41,106 bases of DNA, from assembly GCA_023396045.1 (NCBI GenBank), contig JAEWXD010000031.1, positions 1 to 41,106 of the forward strand. Reading direction: 5' to 3'. The stretch comes from Bacillota bacterium (lineage in GTDB: Bacteria > Bacillota > Clostridia > Christensenellales > Aristaeellaceae). The notes beneath the pieces are model-generated. The model was not told the origin of the DNA and did not search any database. It saw only the letters and a program-made list of their open reading frames with translations. This document shows, one piece after another, positions 32,071-40,271 of the stretch. The position numbers and the translations under genes are program-made. Each line of letters opens with the position of its first letter. The first letter of the stretch is position 1.

Positions 32071-32411
32071 TGTTCGTCGTCTTCCTTATGAAATCCAAAA
32101 AAGTCTATTGCATCGGCAAGGGTTTCTAAAAAGTCTTCCCGGTTTTGCCTTTCTAAACTTTTACCCACACCCAAGGCGTGCACCATATCCCAAAGAATGG
32201 AGGCTTGCTTACTGAACAACAGCTCTTCCGGGCTAAGATTTGCGTCTACAAGGCCGATATTTTGCAAAAGCGCAGGCACACCATCGCTTGCTACAAGCTC
32301 TTGTATGGCTTTGTATCCGGCAGGCTTTTGCTCATAAATATCCACAGGGTTTTTTATAAAATCTTCAACCAATTCACGAATGGAAAAGGCGTCTACATAG
32401 GTTTTAAACAT
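32067..32411 (-). CDS. Conserved-looking acidic protein of unknown function
   Basis: 114 residues, acidic, mostly helical, no Cys, no signal peptide or membrane span. It overlaps the ppa stop by one base and the fsa start by four bases, so it is translated between them. The tight coupling is good evidence for a real gene. I recognise no family; the segment VDAFSIRELVEDFIKNPVDIY is the most distinctive. Confidence 0.7.
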   Translation of the reverse strand: MFKTYVDAFSIRELVEDFIKNPVDIYEQKPAGYKAIQELVASDGVPALLQNIGLVDANLSPEELLFSKQASILWDMVHALGVGKSLERQNREDFLETLADAIDFFGFHKEDDEQ

Positions 32412-32944
32412 TATTTACAGTACTTCTCAATATAATAATTTTTACATTTTTGAATAATTTCTTTTGCTTTTTCAGCACCGTCTAATTCATTTACAATGGT
32501 GTCTTTGGCTTCTAAGCTTTTGTATACGCTAAAGAAGTGCATCATTTCTTCAAAAATATGGGCAGGCAATTCCTTTACGTCTTTATACATATGGTAGGTA
32601 GGGTCGTTATAAGGTATGGCGATTACTTTTTCGTCTAATTTGCCTTGGTCTAACATATAAAATACGCCGATGGGGTAACAACGCACCAAAGCCATGGGGC
32701 GAATAATTTCGCTGGAAATTACAAGCACATCCAGTGGGTCGCCATCTTCTGCCCATGTGCGAGGAATAAAGCCATAGTTGGCAGGGTAGTGGGTACTGGT
32801 ATAGAGTATTCTATCCAAAATTAAGTGGCCGCTTTCTTTATCCAACTCATACTTCACTTTGCTGCCTTTTTCTATTTCTATGCAGCAAATAAAATCATCA
32901 TCTTTAATACGGTTTGGTGCAATGTCATGCCAAATATTGCTCAT
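32411..32944 (-). CDS. ppa: Inorganic pyrophosphatase, family I
   Basis: 177 residues, the usual size. The family I signature is EDGDPLDVLV (residues 66-75) with metal-binding Asp67, Asp69 and Asp72. HYPANYGFIPRT upstream and YKDVKELP (~137-144) downstream complete the active site. It hydrolyses pyrophosphate and pulls biosynthetic reactions forward. It lies 9 bases after tgt. Confidence 0.95.
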   Translation of the reverse strand: MSNIWHDIAPNRIKDDDFICCIEIEKGSKVKYELDKESGHLILDRILYTSTHYPANYGFIPRTWAEDGDPLDVLVISSEIIRPMALVRCYPIGVFYMLDQGKLDEKVIAIPYNDPTYHMYKDVKELPAHIFEEMMHFFSVYKSLEAKDTIVNELDGAEKAKEIIQKCKNYYIEKYCK

Positions 32945-32953
32945 AATCTGCTC

Positions 32954-34078
32954 CTAAAAGTTTCTTGTAGTATCGTATTGTGCAAAAAATGCATCTCTGA
33001 ATTCCTCGTAGGCATCTTGCTCCAAGGCGCTACGAATGTCTGCCATGAGGCGTTGCAAAAATCTTAAATTATGTAAGGTGATGAGCCTTGCACCGGTAAT
33101 TTCTCCACACTTAATAAGGTGGCGAATATAGGCACGGGTGTAGCCGTTGCGGCAAGCATAGCAGTCGCAACCTTCTTCAATGGGGCTAAAATCCTTGCTG
33201 TATTCTGCATTGCGCACTACCAAACGGCCCTTGCGTGTAAAGGCTGTGCCGTTTCTGGCAATACGGGTGGCAAGCACGCAGTCAAACATGTCTACACCGT
33301 GGGCAACGCCCTCTACCAAACAGTCCGGTGAGCCAACGCCCATGAGGTAGCGTGGCTTATGTGCAGGCAGGAAGGGCTCAATATGGTCCAACATTTCATA
33401 CATAACAGGCTTGGGTTCGCCAACAGAAAGGCCGCCTATGGCTGTGCCGGGGAAGTCTAAGCTGCTGATGAACTTGGCGCTCTCTATACGCAAGTCTTTA
33501 TAAAACGCACCTTGCACTATGCCGAATACAGCTTGGTCTGCACGGGTGTGGTGCTTTTTGCAACGCTCTGCCCAATCGTGCGTAAGGTGCATGTTTTTCT
33601 TGGCAGTATGGTAATCGCAAGGGTAGGGGGAGCAAACGTCAAAAGCCATGGCAATATCGGCACCCAATTTTTGCTCTATATCCATTGCCACTTCCGGCGA
33701 GAAAAAGTGCTTGCTGCCGTCTATATGGCTTTGAAAATGCACACCGTTGGGTGTAATTTTGCGTATGCCGGATAGCGAAAACACTTGGAATCCGCCACTA
33801 TCGGTAAGTATGGGTCTATCCCAATTCATAAATTTATGTAAGCCACCGGCCTCTGCCACCAAGTCTTCACCCGGGCGCAAATGCAAGTGGTATGTGTTAG
33901 AAAGTATAATTTCTGCACCCAAGTCCTTGAGCTCGTCCGGCGTGGTTGCCTTTACGGTTGCCAATGTGCCAACGGGCATAAAACAAGGGGTTTGTATATC
34001 GCCGTGGGGGGTATGTACTACACCACGACGTGCTGCAGATTTTGCAGATGTTTTTAATAAATCAAATGTTACAGGCAT
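32954..34078 (-). CDS. tgt: Queuine/preQ1 tRNA-guanine transglycosylase
   Basis: 374 residues from the ATG at 34078 (AAGGAGG five bases upstream; a longer frame begins 30 codons earlier without a site), matching the usual ~375. It exchanges G34 for preQ1 in tRNAs with GUN anticodons. Base-binding and catalytic motif TDSGGFQVFS with D93; GGLSVGEP; the zinc site C-D-C-x2-C with a later His (HNL). First gene of the tgt-ppa-unknown-fsa operon; queA is not in the window. Confidence 0.97.
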   Translation of the reverse strand: MPVTFDLLKTSAKSAARRGVVHTPHGDIQTPCFMPVGTLATVKATTPDELKDLGAEIILSNTYHLHLRPGEDLVAEAGGLHKFMNWDRPILTDSGGFQVFSLSGIRKITPNGVHFQSHIDGSKHFFSPEVAMDIEQKLGADIAMAFDVCSPYPCDYHTAKKNMHLTHDWAERCKKHHTRADQAVFGIVQGAFYKDLRIESAKFISSLDFPGTAIGGLSVGEPKPVMYEMLDHIEPFLPAHKPRYLMGVGSPDCLVEGVAHGVDMFDCVLATRIARNGTAFTRKGRLVVRNAEYSKDFSPIEEGCDCYACRNGYTRAYIRHLIKCGEITGARLITLHNLRFLQRLMADIRSALEQDAYEEFRDAFFAQYDTTRNF

Positions 34079-34100
34079 AAAAGCCTCCTTCCCATAATTT

Positions 34101-34109
34101 ATTATAGCA
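34101..34109 (-). promoter_or_regulatory. tgt: Extended -10 promoter of the tgt operon
   Basis: On the minus strand TGC-TATAAT, an extended consensus -10, 23 bases before the tgt ATG. The -35 is poor. Confidence 0.5.
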
Positions 34110-34194
34110 TATTTTTCATAAATATACAGTATGTGGGGATTTTGAAATGGCATTGGGATTGTAGCCATTTTCCAACAAAATATATATATCCTAT

Positions 34195-34425
34195 ATATTA
34201 TGGGGAATAATTTGTTGTGTGAAGGCCGGGGAGTTAAAACGAGAAAGGCTGAAAGCTATGCATCTTTGTTTTGTGGCTATGTGGTATCCCCTACTATACT
34301 TTATTCTTGCTAAACGATCCCTCGGTTTAACACAAGTGTTTGGTTGCCCTTTTACATAAGGCTGCCTTTTATGTGTTGTAAGTGTGCTAATAAGCTTGTT
34401 TCTTTCACCATGTTTTATACCCTGC
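34195..34425 (+). repeat. Dispersed intergenic repeat, diverged copy (A6)
   Basis: It shares TATGGGGAATAATTTGTTGTG at the left and GAGAAAGGCTGAAAGC with A3. The central hairpin is AACAC-AA-GTGTT (34329-34340), changed in sequence but still complementary. The right half is weakly conserved. The gap on either side (34110-34194 and 34426-34553) shows nothing. Confidence 0.65.
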
Positions 34426-34553
34426 AGGTTGCGTTTATTCTTACCCTATATCAATTGCGTGGAATTGTGTAAACACCCGGTTTTCCCCTTTCTATGCCTG
34501 TATCCGTGCAAAAACTTTTCATTTAAAATAAACGCTCCCTTCTCTTTAACCGC

Positions 34554-34607
34554 TTGACAAAATGACACTATGTCATATATACTGCTACATATGACATAGT
34601 GTCATTT
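34554..34607 (+). promoter_or_regulatory. Promoter and perfect double operator of the TetR regulator
   Basis: -35 TTGACA (34554-34559), 18-base spacer, -10 TATACT (34578-34583). AAATGACACTATGTCATAT (34560-34578) and its exact reverse complement (34589-34607) are 19-base arms separated by 10 bases. Each arm is itself palindromic (ATGACA-N3-TGTCAT), so two TetR dimers could sit over the spacer, the -10 and the transcript start, giving tight autorepression. Confidence 0.85.
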
Positions 34608-34625
34608 GCGAAGACAGGAGGATCT

Positions 34626-35222
34626 ATGCCGAAGAATACATTTTTTCATTTGCCACAAAGCAAGCAACAACAAATAGAGCAGGTTTTGAAACAAGAGTTT
34701 GAATCCAACCCCTTTGGTGAAACAGCGGTGCAACACATCGTTGCAAAATTAGGCATTGCAAGAGGCAGCTTTTACCAATATTTTGAAAGTTTGCAAGATA
34801 GTTATTTCTATATATTGCATAAGCATTTGGCAAATACACATCAAATATTTTTGCAGTTATACCAAAACAAACAAGGTGATTTGCACTGTGCTTTGCAAGC
34901 CTATGGTACCCATATTGCAGAACATATTTTTCATGAAGATGTGTATAACCTATATAAGCAGCGTTACCTGTATTGGAATGCAAGTATGGAGCAAGCTTGG
35001 CGTGCGTATATACCCAAGGAATGTGCGCAAAACATACTTGCACAGCAGCCGGCAATGTCTATGGAGGCTTTTCGTTTTCTTTCTGGCGCAATGCATAATT
35101 TGATTCAACGCCTGTTTGTAGAACAATGGAATAAAGAAGAATTTTTAGCGCATTATGCGCAATACACTACTTGGATATTGGAGGGTTTAACATATGATGA
35201 ACATCATGGAGCCACTGTTTGA
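34626..35222 (+). CDS. TetR-family transcriptional repressor
   Basis: 198 residues from the ATG at 34626, with AGGAGG five bases upstream. The N-terminal HTH is AVQHIVAKLGIARGSFYQYFESLQDSYFYIL (~residues 30-60), and the remainder is the helical ligand-binding and dimer domain. It is co-transcribed with the membrane protein that overlaps its 3' end by 29 bases, and almost certainly represses this operon through the palindromes at 34560-34607. The ligand is unknown. Confidence 0.92.
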   Translation: MPKNTFFHLPQSKQQQIEQVLKQEFESNPFGETAVQHIVAKLGIARGSFYQYFESLQDSYFYILHKHLANTHQIFLQLYQNKQGDLHCALQAYGTHIAEHIFHEDVYNLYKQRYLYWNASMEQAWRAYIPKECAQNILAQQPAMSMEAFRFLSGAMHNLIQRLFVEQWNKEEFLAHYAQYTTWILEGLTYDEHHGATV

Positions 35223-36249
35223 TATTGGCTATTTGGGCTTTGTAATTGCCCTGGGCATTCGCCTGCTGTTAGAAAAAAACAAATCTGCCAAAGGCTTTGG
35301 ACTTATGGCTTTACTGCTTGGCTTGGGGGATGCGTTTCATTTGATTCCACGCGTTATCAGCAACCTTTCACCGCTTGGGTTTGCAGGCTTTACTGCCGCA
35401 CTGTCCTGGGGTGAGTTTGTAACCGGCATCACCATGACCATTTTTTATGTGTTGTATTACCACTACTATAAAGCACAAAGCGGTGATACCGATAATAAGA
35501 AAAAATATGCGATTTATTTGCTGGCAGCCCTACGCATAGGCAGCATGCTGTTGCCACAAAACGGTTGGGGCACAGAGGGCAGCTATATTTTTGGCATTGT
35601 GCGTAATGCGCCTTTTGCACTTATGGGGCTGTTGCTCATTGCTTGGACTTGGCCTTTGCGTAAGCACGAAGCCTTTGTACAACATTCCGTACTTATTGCA
35701 CTTAGCTTTTTCTTTTATATAGTGGTGGTGCTTGGCGCACGCTTTATGCCGTTGCTCGGCTTGTTAATGATACCTAAAACCATTGCTTATGTACTGCTGG
35801 TTTGGGCAGGTTATAAGTATTTTGTAAAAAAGAACACCTCTATACAATTGCTGAATTTGGCCATTATTTGGGTTGTTCTTGGTTTGTTTGCCGGTGCATT
35901 TTATAGGGAATTTGGTAAAGTGTTTGCATATAGCGGTTTAAGTGCATTGCGTGTAGTGCATACCCATATTTTGGTATTGGGATTTTTGTTTGCTTGCATT
36001 TTATTTGCTCTTCTTAAAAACCACAACTATGCAAGCTATAGAAGGCCGTTGAATGTATTTACCATCGGTCTTGCATGGGTGGTTACAGCCATGGTGGTAC
36101 GTGGCATAAGCCAAATGGTAAGCGGCGGTCAAGAGATCATTCGTAGTGCCATACTCTCGGGCATGGCAGGCCTTGGGCATATGCTGCTTACTGTGGGTGT
36201 GGTATGGTTGATGGTTTGTGTGCGTAATTTGTATATGCAGGATAAATAA
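35194..36249 (+). CDS. Ten-or-more-span membrane protein with C-terminal DUF2871-like domain
   Basis: 351 residues. The ATG at 35194 has GGAGGG eight bases upstream, inside tetR. Residues ~1-205 form about six membrane spans with GLGDAFHLIPR (~43-53) as a distinctive loop. Residues ~215-345 resemble DUF2871: NLAIIWVVLGLFAGAFYREF, then LRVVHTHILVLGF, and a C-terminal GHMLLTVGVVWL. Intramembrane histidines (H-T-H, H48) could bind metal or heme, but this is inference. DUF2871 genes following TetR genes are, as I recall, common in Bacillota; a fusion with a second membrane domain is less usual. Confidence 0.75.
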   Translation: MMNIMEPLFDIGYLGFVIALGIRLLLEKNKSAKGFGLMALLLGLGDAFHLIPRVISNLSPLGFAGFTAALSWGEFVTGITMTIFYVLYYHYYKAQSGDTDNKKKYAIYLLAALRIGSMLLPQNGWGTEGSYIFGIVRNAPFALMGLLLIAWTWPLRKHEAFVQHSVLIALSFFFYIVVVLGARFMPLLGLLMIPKTIAYVLLVWAGYKYFVKKNTSIQLLNLAIIWVVLGLFAGAFYREFGKVFAYSGLSALRVVHTHILVLGFLFACILFALLKNHNYASYRRPLNVFTIGLAWVVTAMVVRGISQMVSGGQEIIRSAILSGMAGLGHMLLTVGVVWLMVCVRNLYMQDK

Positions 36250-36255
36250 TTTTAA

Positions 36256-36279
36256 AGAAGGCTGTGGCCTTCTTTTTTT
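36256..36279 (+). terminator. Terminator of the tetR operon
   Basis: GAAGGC-TGTG-GCCTTC stem followed by seven T, beginning seven bases after the stop codon. Confidence 0.9.
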
Positions 36280-36588
36280 ATAAAGATTTTATATGGCAAA
36301 TGAAAAGTATATATTACAATGGAGGGAACTTTGAGAAACGTTCTAAGCTCTTGCATGAAAAGCAAATGTTTCTTCGTTGCTATCAAAAAGCAGAAGTTAT
36401 ACAATGTATAGTAAGAAAGTAAAACAAAACGGCATACCCTTTGAAAAAAGCGTTCACTAAATTTTAAATTAGCCTGCCTTGCGGATGAATATGGCACAAA
36501 GTTTTGATAGGTTGTGCAAGCATGAAGCCCGTACAATCGTTACATATATAAAGGGATTGTATATTGGATAACATAAGGAGATATATAA
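36280..36588. other. Intergenic region with possible decayed coding sequence
   Basis: A 40-codon plus-strand frame (36300-36422) reads like protein (FEKRSKLLHEKQMFLRCYQK) but has no ribosome binding site, and a further protein-like piece, NFKLACLADEYGTKF, follows in another frame at ~36460-36505. This may be a decayed gene. The ribosome binding site AAGGAG of the next gene is at 36575-36580. Confidence 0.3.
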
Positions 36589-37326
36589 ATGAGAATAAAA
36601 AATGTTTCGTTTTTATGCTATATGGCAGCAATCTGTGCCGCTGTTGTAGCGTTCGTATTCATAACTGCACGCATGGGTTGGGCAGAAATAAGCAAGGGTG
36701 CGGGAACGCCTGCAGAAGAAACGGGGGATTGTTTGAAAAAAGCAATCTGTGCAAGTTGTGGTGCAACCATATCCAAAACAAAATATTGCGCAGAATGCGG
36801 CGCCGGCCTTGACGAAGTGAAGCCCGTATTCAAAGAAGGTAGCGCAACAGAGTATACAAGTGAGCATACGCAAGCTGTGGAGGATGTACAAACAGCATCC
36901 AAGGCCATGAGTGATGAGGGGCTCACGCTTCTTGTAAACATCTGTACCAAAACAGTGGCCACCGTTGGAGGCGATGGGTACAGCGAAATCGTGCTTTATG
37001 TAGATGAATCCACAGGGGAATACTGGCTGCATACCTATTCTAAATATGTGAACATGAAAGAAGAGGCACACGCCTCCTATACCGCTACGCCGAAATTGGC
37101 ACAAAGTGTTATGGAATACATCCAAAATCACAAATTGGCTTTGTGGAAAGAACAGAAAGGGTTTGCGATATGTGGGGGCGATTATATTATTCGCTTTAAG
37201 TATGGCGATGAATGGATACGGCTGGATTCCGGCAATATGACGGATTACGGCAAAGCATATAGAGATATATTTTCTATGCTCGCTGCCGAAATGAAAGAAG
37301 AAAACAGGCGTTATGCCGAGCAGTGA
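36589..37326 (+). CDS. Membrane-anchored zinc-ribbon protein, unknown function
   Basis: 245 residues. One membrane span (~8-27) is followed by a zinc ribbon C54-x2-C57 and C67-x2-C70 (CASCGATISKTKYCAECGAG), a charged linker and an unrecognised ~130-residue C-terminal domain (EIVLYVDESTGEYWLHTY, CGGDYIIRFKYGDEWIRLDSG). The ATG has AAGGAG eight bases upstream. Domain order differs from the zinc-ribbon gene at 11055, and the two are not clearly related beyond the ribbon. Confidence 0.75.
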   Translation: MRIKNVSFLCYMAAICAAVVAFVFITARMGWAEISKGAGTPAEETGDCLKKAICASCGATISKTKYCAECGAGLDEVKPVFKEGSATEYTSEHTQAVEDVQTASKAMSDEGLTLLVNICTKTVATVGGDGYSEIVLYVDESTGEYWLHTYSKYVNMKEEAHASYTATPKLAQSVMEYIQNHKLALWKEQKGFAICGGDYIIRFKYGDEWIRLDSGNMTDYGKAYRDIFSMLAAEMKEENRRYAEQ

Positions 37327-37409
37327 ACATTGGAGAATTACTTTTGTATTTTTCTATTTTATGAACGCCTTTATGTTTGCTGACAAGCATGACAAATGGG
37401 AGGCTTGCT

Positions 37410-37544
37410 ATGCCAAATAGGGTAAGCTCAAAGTTTGAAAGTGTTTGTTTTGTGCATAAGTACCTCGTTAATATAATGAATTTCTTAAAACATTATGAAA
37501 TTGTGTTTGCTGAAGGCGTGCATTTTTTAAAGCGTTTTGCGTGA
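37410..37544 (+). CDS. Possible 44-residue small protein
   Basis: The ATG at 37410 has GGGAGG six bases upstream, better than many accepted starts here. The peptide is basic, with a mildly hydrophobic middle (YLVNIMNFLKHYEIVF). It lies 84 bases after the zinc-ribbon gene. No family is recognised, and it may be chance. The rest of 37327-37740 is AT-rich without features. Confidence 0.35.
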   Translation: MPNRVSSKFESVCFVHKYLVNIMNFLKHYEIVFAEGVHFLKRFA

Positions 37545-37740
37545 TGTATACGCTACCAACAGGCGCATTGCTATTTGTACAGTGTGCGTTTATAAGAATA
37601 TATATTTAACAATTTTATAATAAATAGTTCTAAAACAAGGAATAATTCAAGAAGTAGAATCGTTTACACTATGAACATATGAAAAACAGTAATAATTATT
37701 AAAAAAATATTACAAAACTATTTCACTTAATAAGTTTTTG

Positions 37741-37749
37741 TGCTATACT
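37741..37749 (+). promoter_or_regulatory. Extended -10 promoter of the 825-residue secreted protein gene
   Basis: TGC-TATACT, identical to the extended -10 at 2748 upstream of the paralogue. The -35 is weak. AAAGGAG at 37770-37776 precedes the ATG by six bases. Confidence 0.6.
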
Positions 37750-37782
37750 ATTCTGTAACGAATAGATGGAAAGGAGTCTCTG

Positions 37783-40260
37783 ATGATAAAGAAATCAATA
37801 TCCCTGTTATTATGTTGCGTTTTATTGCTGGCTTTGCTGGTACTTCCGCAAGCCCATGCGCAAAGCAATGGTTTTAGCTATTTGCAAAACGCAAACCCAA
37901 ACCCCATGTATACACAAATTAAGTTGCCGGGTTACGATGCAACCGTATATGCATTTACCAAAACCGATGGTACCAACGCATTCCGTGTGTATGGCAGCCT
38001 GAATGGTGCAGAAGGTTATTACCCGGTTTCTATTTCTCGCGGGGATAGCTATGATACAGATGGCAGGTTGAAAGTATTGGTTATAAGCAACAATGCCGCA
38101 GATGATAAAACAGAAGATTTTGCGCAACCCGTCGTTAGTAAAACAGAAGGCCCGGCACCTAAAAACTTTATAGCCTTGGGTGGCAATGTATTTGTGAAAG
38201 GTACAACTGCCATTGTTTGGGCTAGCATCAACAATGCAGAACCGCATTATTATGATGCCATTGAACAAATCCATTATGGCGCATTTAATATTAACAGCAA
38301 AGAAGCCTATTCGCCTCGTCTTGGTTCGTTACAAAACATAGCCAATGATGGCACCGGTCTTGTAACAGGTGATTATGTTGTATATCTAACAGACGGTACA
38401 GCCATCAATGCCAATGCATTGCCTGTGGAACCGGAGAACAATGCAAATCTTGCACTTGCAGCAACGGCCCGCACAATGGCTTCTGCACCTGCAGCCAGCA
38501 CAAGCAATGTGCCTGCAGCCGATACAAGCAATGTATCATCTGCGCCGGGGGCAAGCCAAAACAATACCGCTGCAAGCCCAAGGGTAAGTGCGCAAAATAC
38601 AAATCAAGCTACAAACAATACTACAAACACTACTACTACACCAAAAACACAAAGCAATACAACAAGCCCTACATATAAACAAGTAGGCAATAATAAAAAT
38701 AATAAAAAAACATATTACCCTGAAGATAACACAAGGAAGCATAAAATTATGCGATACCAACACTTGCTTGCCGAGCTTGGTTATTTTGACTCTGTTATAG
38801 ATGGTATATATGGAAAGATTACCGCCAATGCTGTAAAACAATATCAACTTAAAAATGGTATTACCGGCAGTGGTAAATTAACCAAATCCACTGTAAAAGC
38901 GTTGAACGGTTACAGCCATGTAAATGCCAAAGGGCAAGTGGTAAGGCCAATTAGCAACTTTGTAGACGAAAGTGCAGAAACCAAAAAATCTGTAAAAGAC
39001 GTAAGCGTTGGTTTAAACATTAACAAAAAGAACTATGCAGTAGGGGAATATATTTACCTTACAACCCATGATTTAAAACGCAAAAGCAGCCAAAGGCTCA
39101 ATCTTACATTAGATGTAATCAATGTAGAAAAACGCACAGAGCTTGCAAGAACCACCGTGCGCGCTACAAGCAAAGCGCCTGCAACTTTGGTTACCGCTGC
39201 ATATAGTGAAGGCAAATACCAAGCCCGTGTATTTGTAAGCCGTAACAAAGGCCTTGTGCTTGCAGATGTAAAAGAATTTACGGTTGGCCCAAATGCAAAC
39301 GGCACAACACCTGGTGGCCCTAATGTAATGCCCGGTGTAGTACCCGGTATTGTTGGCCCGGGTGGTGTAATCCCTGGTACACAAGGCACAGCAACACCAA
39401 GCAATCCCGGCCCTGATGTAATGCCCGGTGTTGTACCCGGTATTGTTGGTCCAAGCGGCGTAGTGCCTGGTTCTGCACCAAACCCACAAAATACTGCACC
39501 AAATAACAGCACACCTTTAACACCTTCAGCATCTCCAACACCTTCTGATACAAGCGATGAAGTAGTGCCCGGCATTGTGCCGGGAAAAAGCGCAGCGCCC
39601 AGTGCACAGGCTTCCCAAAATACAAGTGATGATAAGAGCACAGCGCCTGCTACACAAAGCGAAAACAGTGAAACCACAGCAGAAAACAATGCAGCAGCAC
39701 CCGAAAAGCAAGATGGTGATACAACAAACAATGATGCATCAGAGGCTGAACCAATCACAGAAAAATCAGAAAAAACAATTGAATTGGTTGAAAATTCTAC
39801 GGTAGAAGCACCTGAGAAACAAGAAAAAAGTGCAATAGAAGCTGCTGAAAACGAGCCGGTAAACGAAGAAACAGAAAAAACAAAACCGGTAAACGAAGAA
39901 GTGCTTGTAAAAGAAGAAGCATCCACCGAAGAAGACAAAGCAGAGAAAAAGGAAGATCACTTTATAGTAGAAGTGCGCAAACCCAAAAAGGCGGATGTAC
40001 AAGTTAACAAAGAAATGCATTTTACTGTAATTTTAAAGAACAATGCTTTACAAGGCAGTAAATACGAAGCTAAAATGCGTGAAGGCGGCAAGCTTTTTGC
40101 TACAAAATCCTTTATATATAATAAAGCTACCAAAAACTTTGAAGCAACATTCAGCTTTACACCAAGTGAGGCCGGTGAATACACTTTCCAATTTGCCGGT
40201 ATGAATTCTGATAAAAAAGAATTTAATGATGGTGAAATAATCTATACTATTAAGGAATAA
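37783..40260 (+). CDS. Large secreted, probably wall-associated protein: novel N-terminal module, PG-binding domain, low-complexity spacer, Ig-like domains
   Basis: 825 residues. Signal peptide 1-26 (AHA cut). Residues ~35-205 are the unrecognised tandem beta module shared with the proteins at 2789 and 40272. A Thr/Asn/Ser/Ala linker (~225-310) follows, then PG_binding_1 (~316-373, LLAELGYFDSVIDGIYGK). Residues ~395-505 are an Ig-like beta domain ending VKEFTVG. Next are two imperfect repeats with VMPGVVPGIVGP (DNA 39316-39378 and 39409-39471, 93-base period) and a third partial, then a Ser/Thr/Glu-rich spacer (~570-725) and a C-terminal Ig-like domain (~728-825). No sortase signal or enzyme domain, so attachment is presumably through the PG-binding domain. 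It is followed after 11 bases by its paralogue. Confidence 0.8.
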   Translation: MIKKSISLLLCCVLLLALLVLPQAHAQSNGFSYLQNANPNPMYTQIKLPGYDATVYAFTKTDGTNAFRVYGSLNGAEGYYPVSISRGDSYDTDGRLKVLVISNNAADDKTEDFAQPVVSKTEGPAPKNFIALGGNVFVKGTTAIVWASINNAEPHYYDAIEQIHYGAFNINSKEAYSPRLGSLQNIANDGTGLVTGDYVVYLTDGTAINANALPVEPENNANLALAATARTMASAPAASTSNVPAADTSNVSSAPGASQNNTAASPRVSAQNTNQATNNTTNTTTTPKTQSNTTSPTYKQVGNNKNNKKTYYPEDNTRKHKIMRYQHLLAELGYFDSVIDGIYGKITANAVKQYQLKNGITGSGKLTKSTVKALNGYSHVNAKGQVVRPISNFVDESAETKKSVKDVSVGLNINKKNYAVGEYIYLTTHDLKRKSSQRLNLTLDVINVEKRTELARTTVRATSKAPATLVTAAYSEGKYQARVFVSRNKGLVLADVKEFTVGPNANGTTPGGPNVMPGVVPGIVGPGGVIPGTQGTATPSNPGPDVMPGVVPGIVGPSGVVPGSAPNPQNTAPNNSTPLTPSASPTPSDTSDEVVPGIVPGKSAAPSAQASQNTSDDKSTAPATQSENSETTAENNAAAPEKQDGDTTNNDASEAEPITEKSEKTIELVENSTVEAPEKQEKSAIEAAENEPVNEETEKTKPVNEEVLVKEEASTEEDKAEKKEDHFIVEVRKPKKADVQVNKEMHFTVILKNNALQGSKYEAKMREGGKLFATKSFIYNKATKNFEATFSFTPSEAGEYTFQFAGMNSDKKEFNDGEIIYTIKE

Positions 40261-40271
40261 AGGAGAATACT

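Noticed and set aside
34079..34168. 30-residue N-terminal extension of tgt
   Set aside because: The extension covers the promoter -10 and the AAGGAGG site; starting at 34078 gives the normal enzyme length.
36252..36536. 94-codon minus-strand frame after the tetR operon
   Set aside because: It overlaps the terminator at 36256-36279 and has no ribosome binding site; its Phe/Tyr/Cys-rich composition reflects AT-rich non-coding DNA.
39054..39938. 294-codon minus-strand open frame opposite the 825-residue secreted protein gene
   Set aside because: It is very rich in Ser, Val and Phe because the sense strand is low-complexity Thr/Glu/Pro coding sequence. No ribosome binding site, and the sense frame has a signal peptide and recognised domains.
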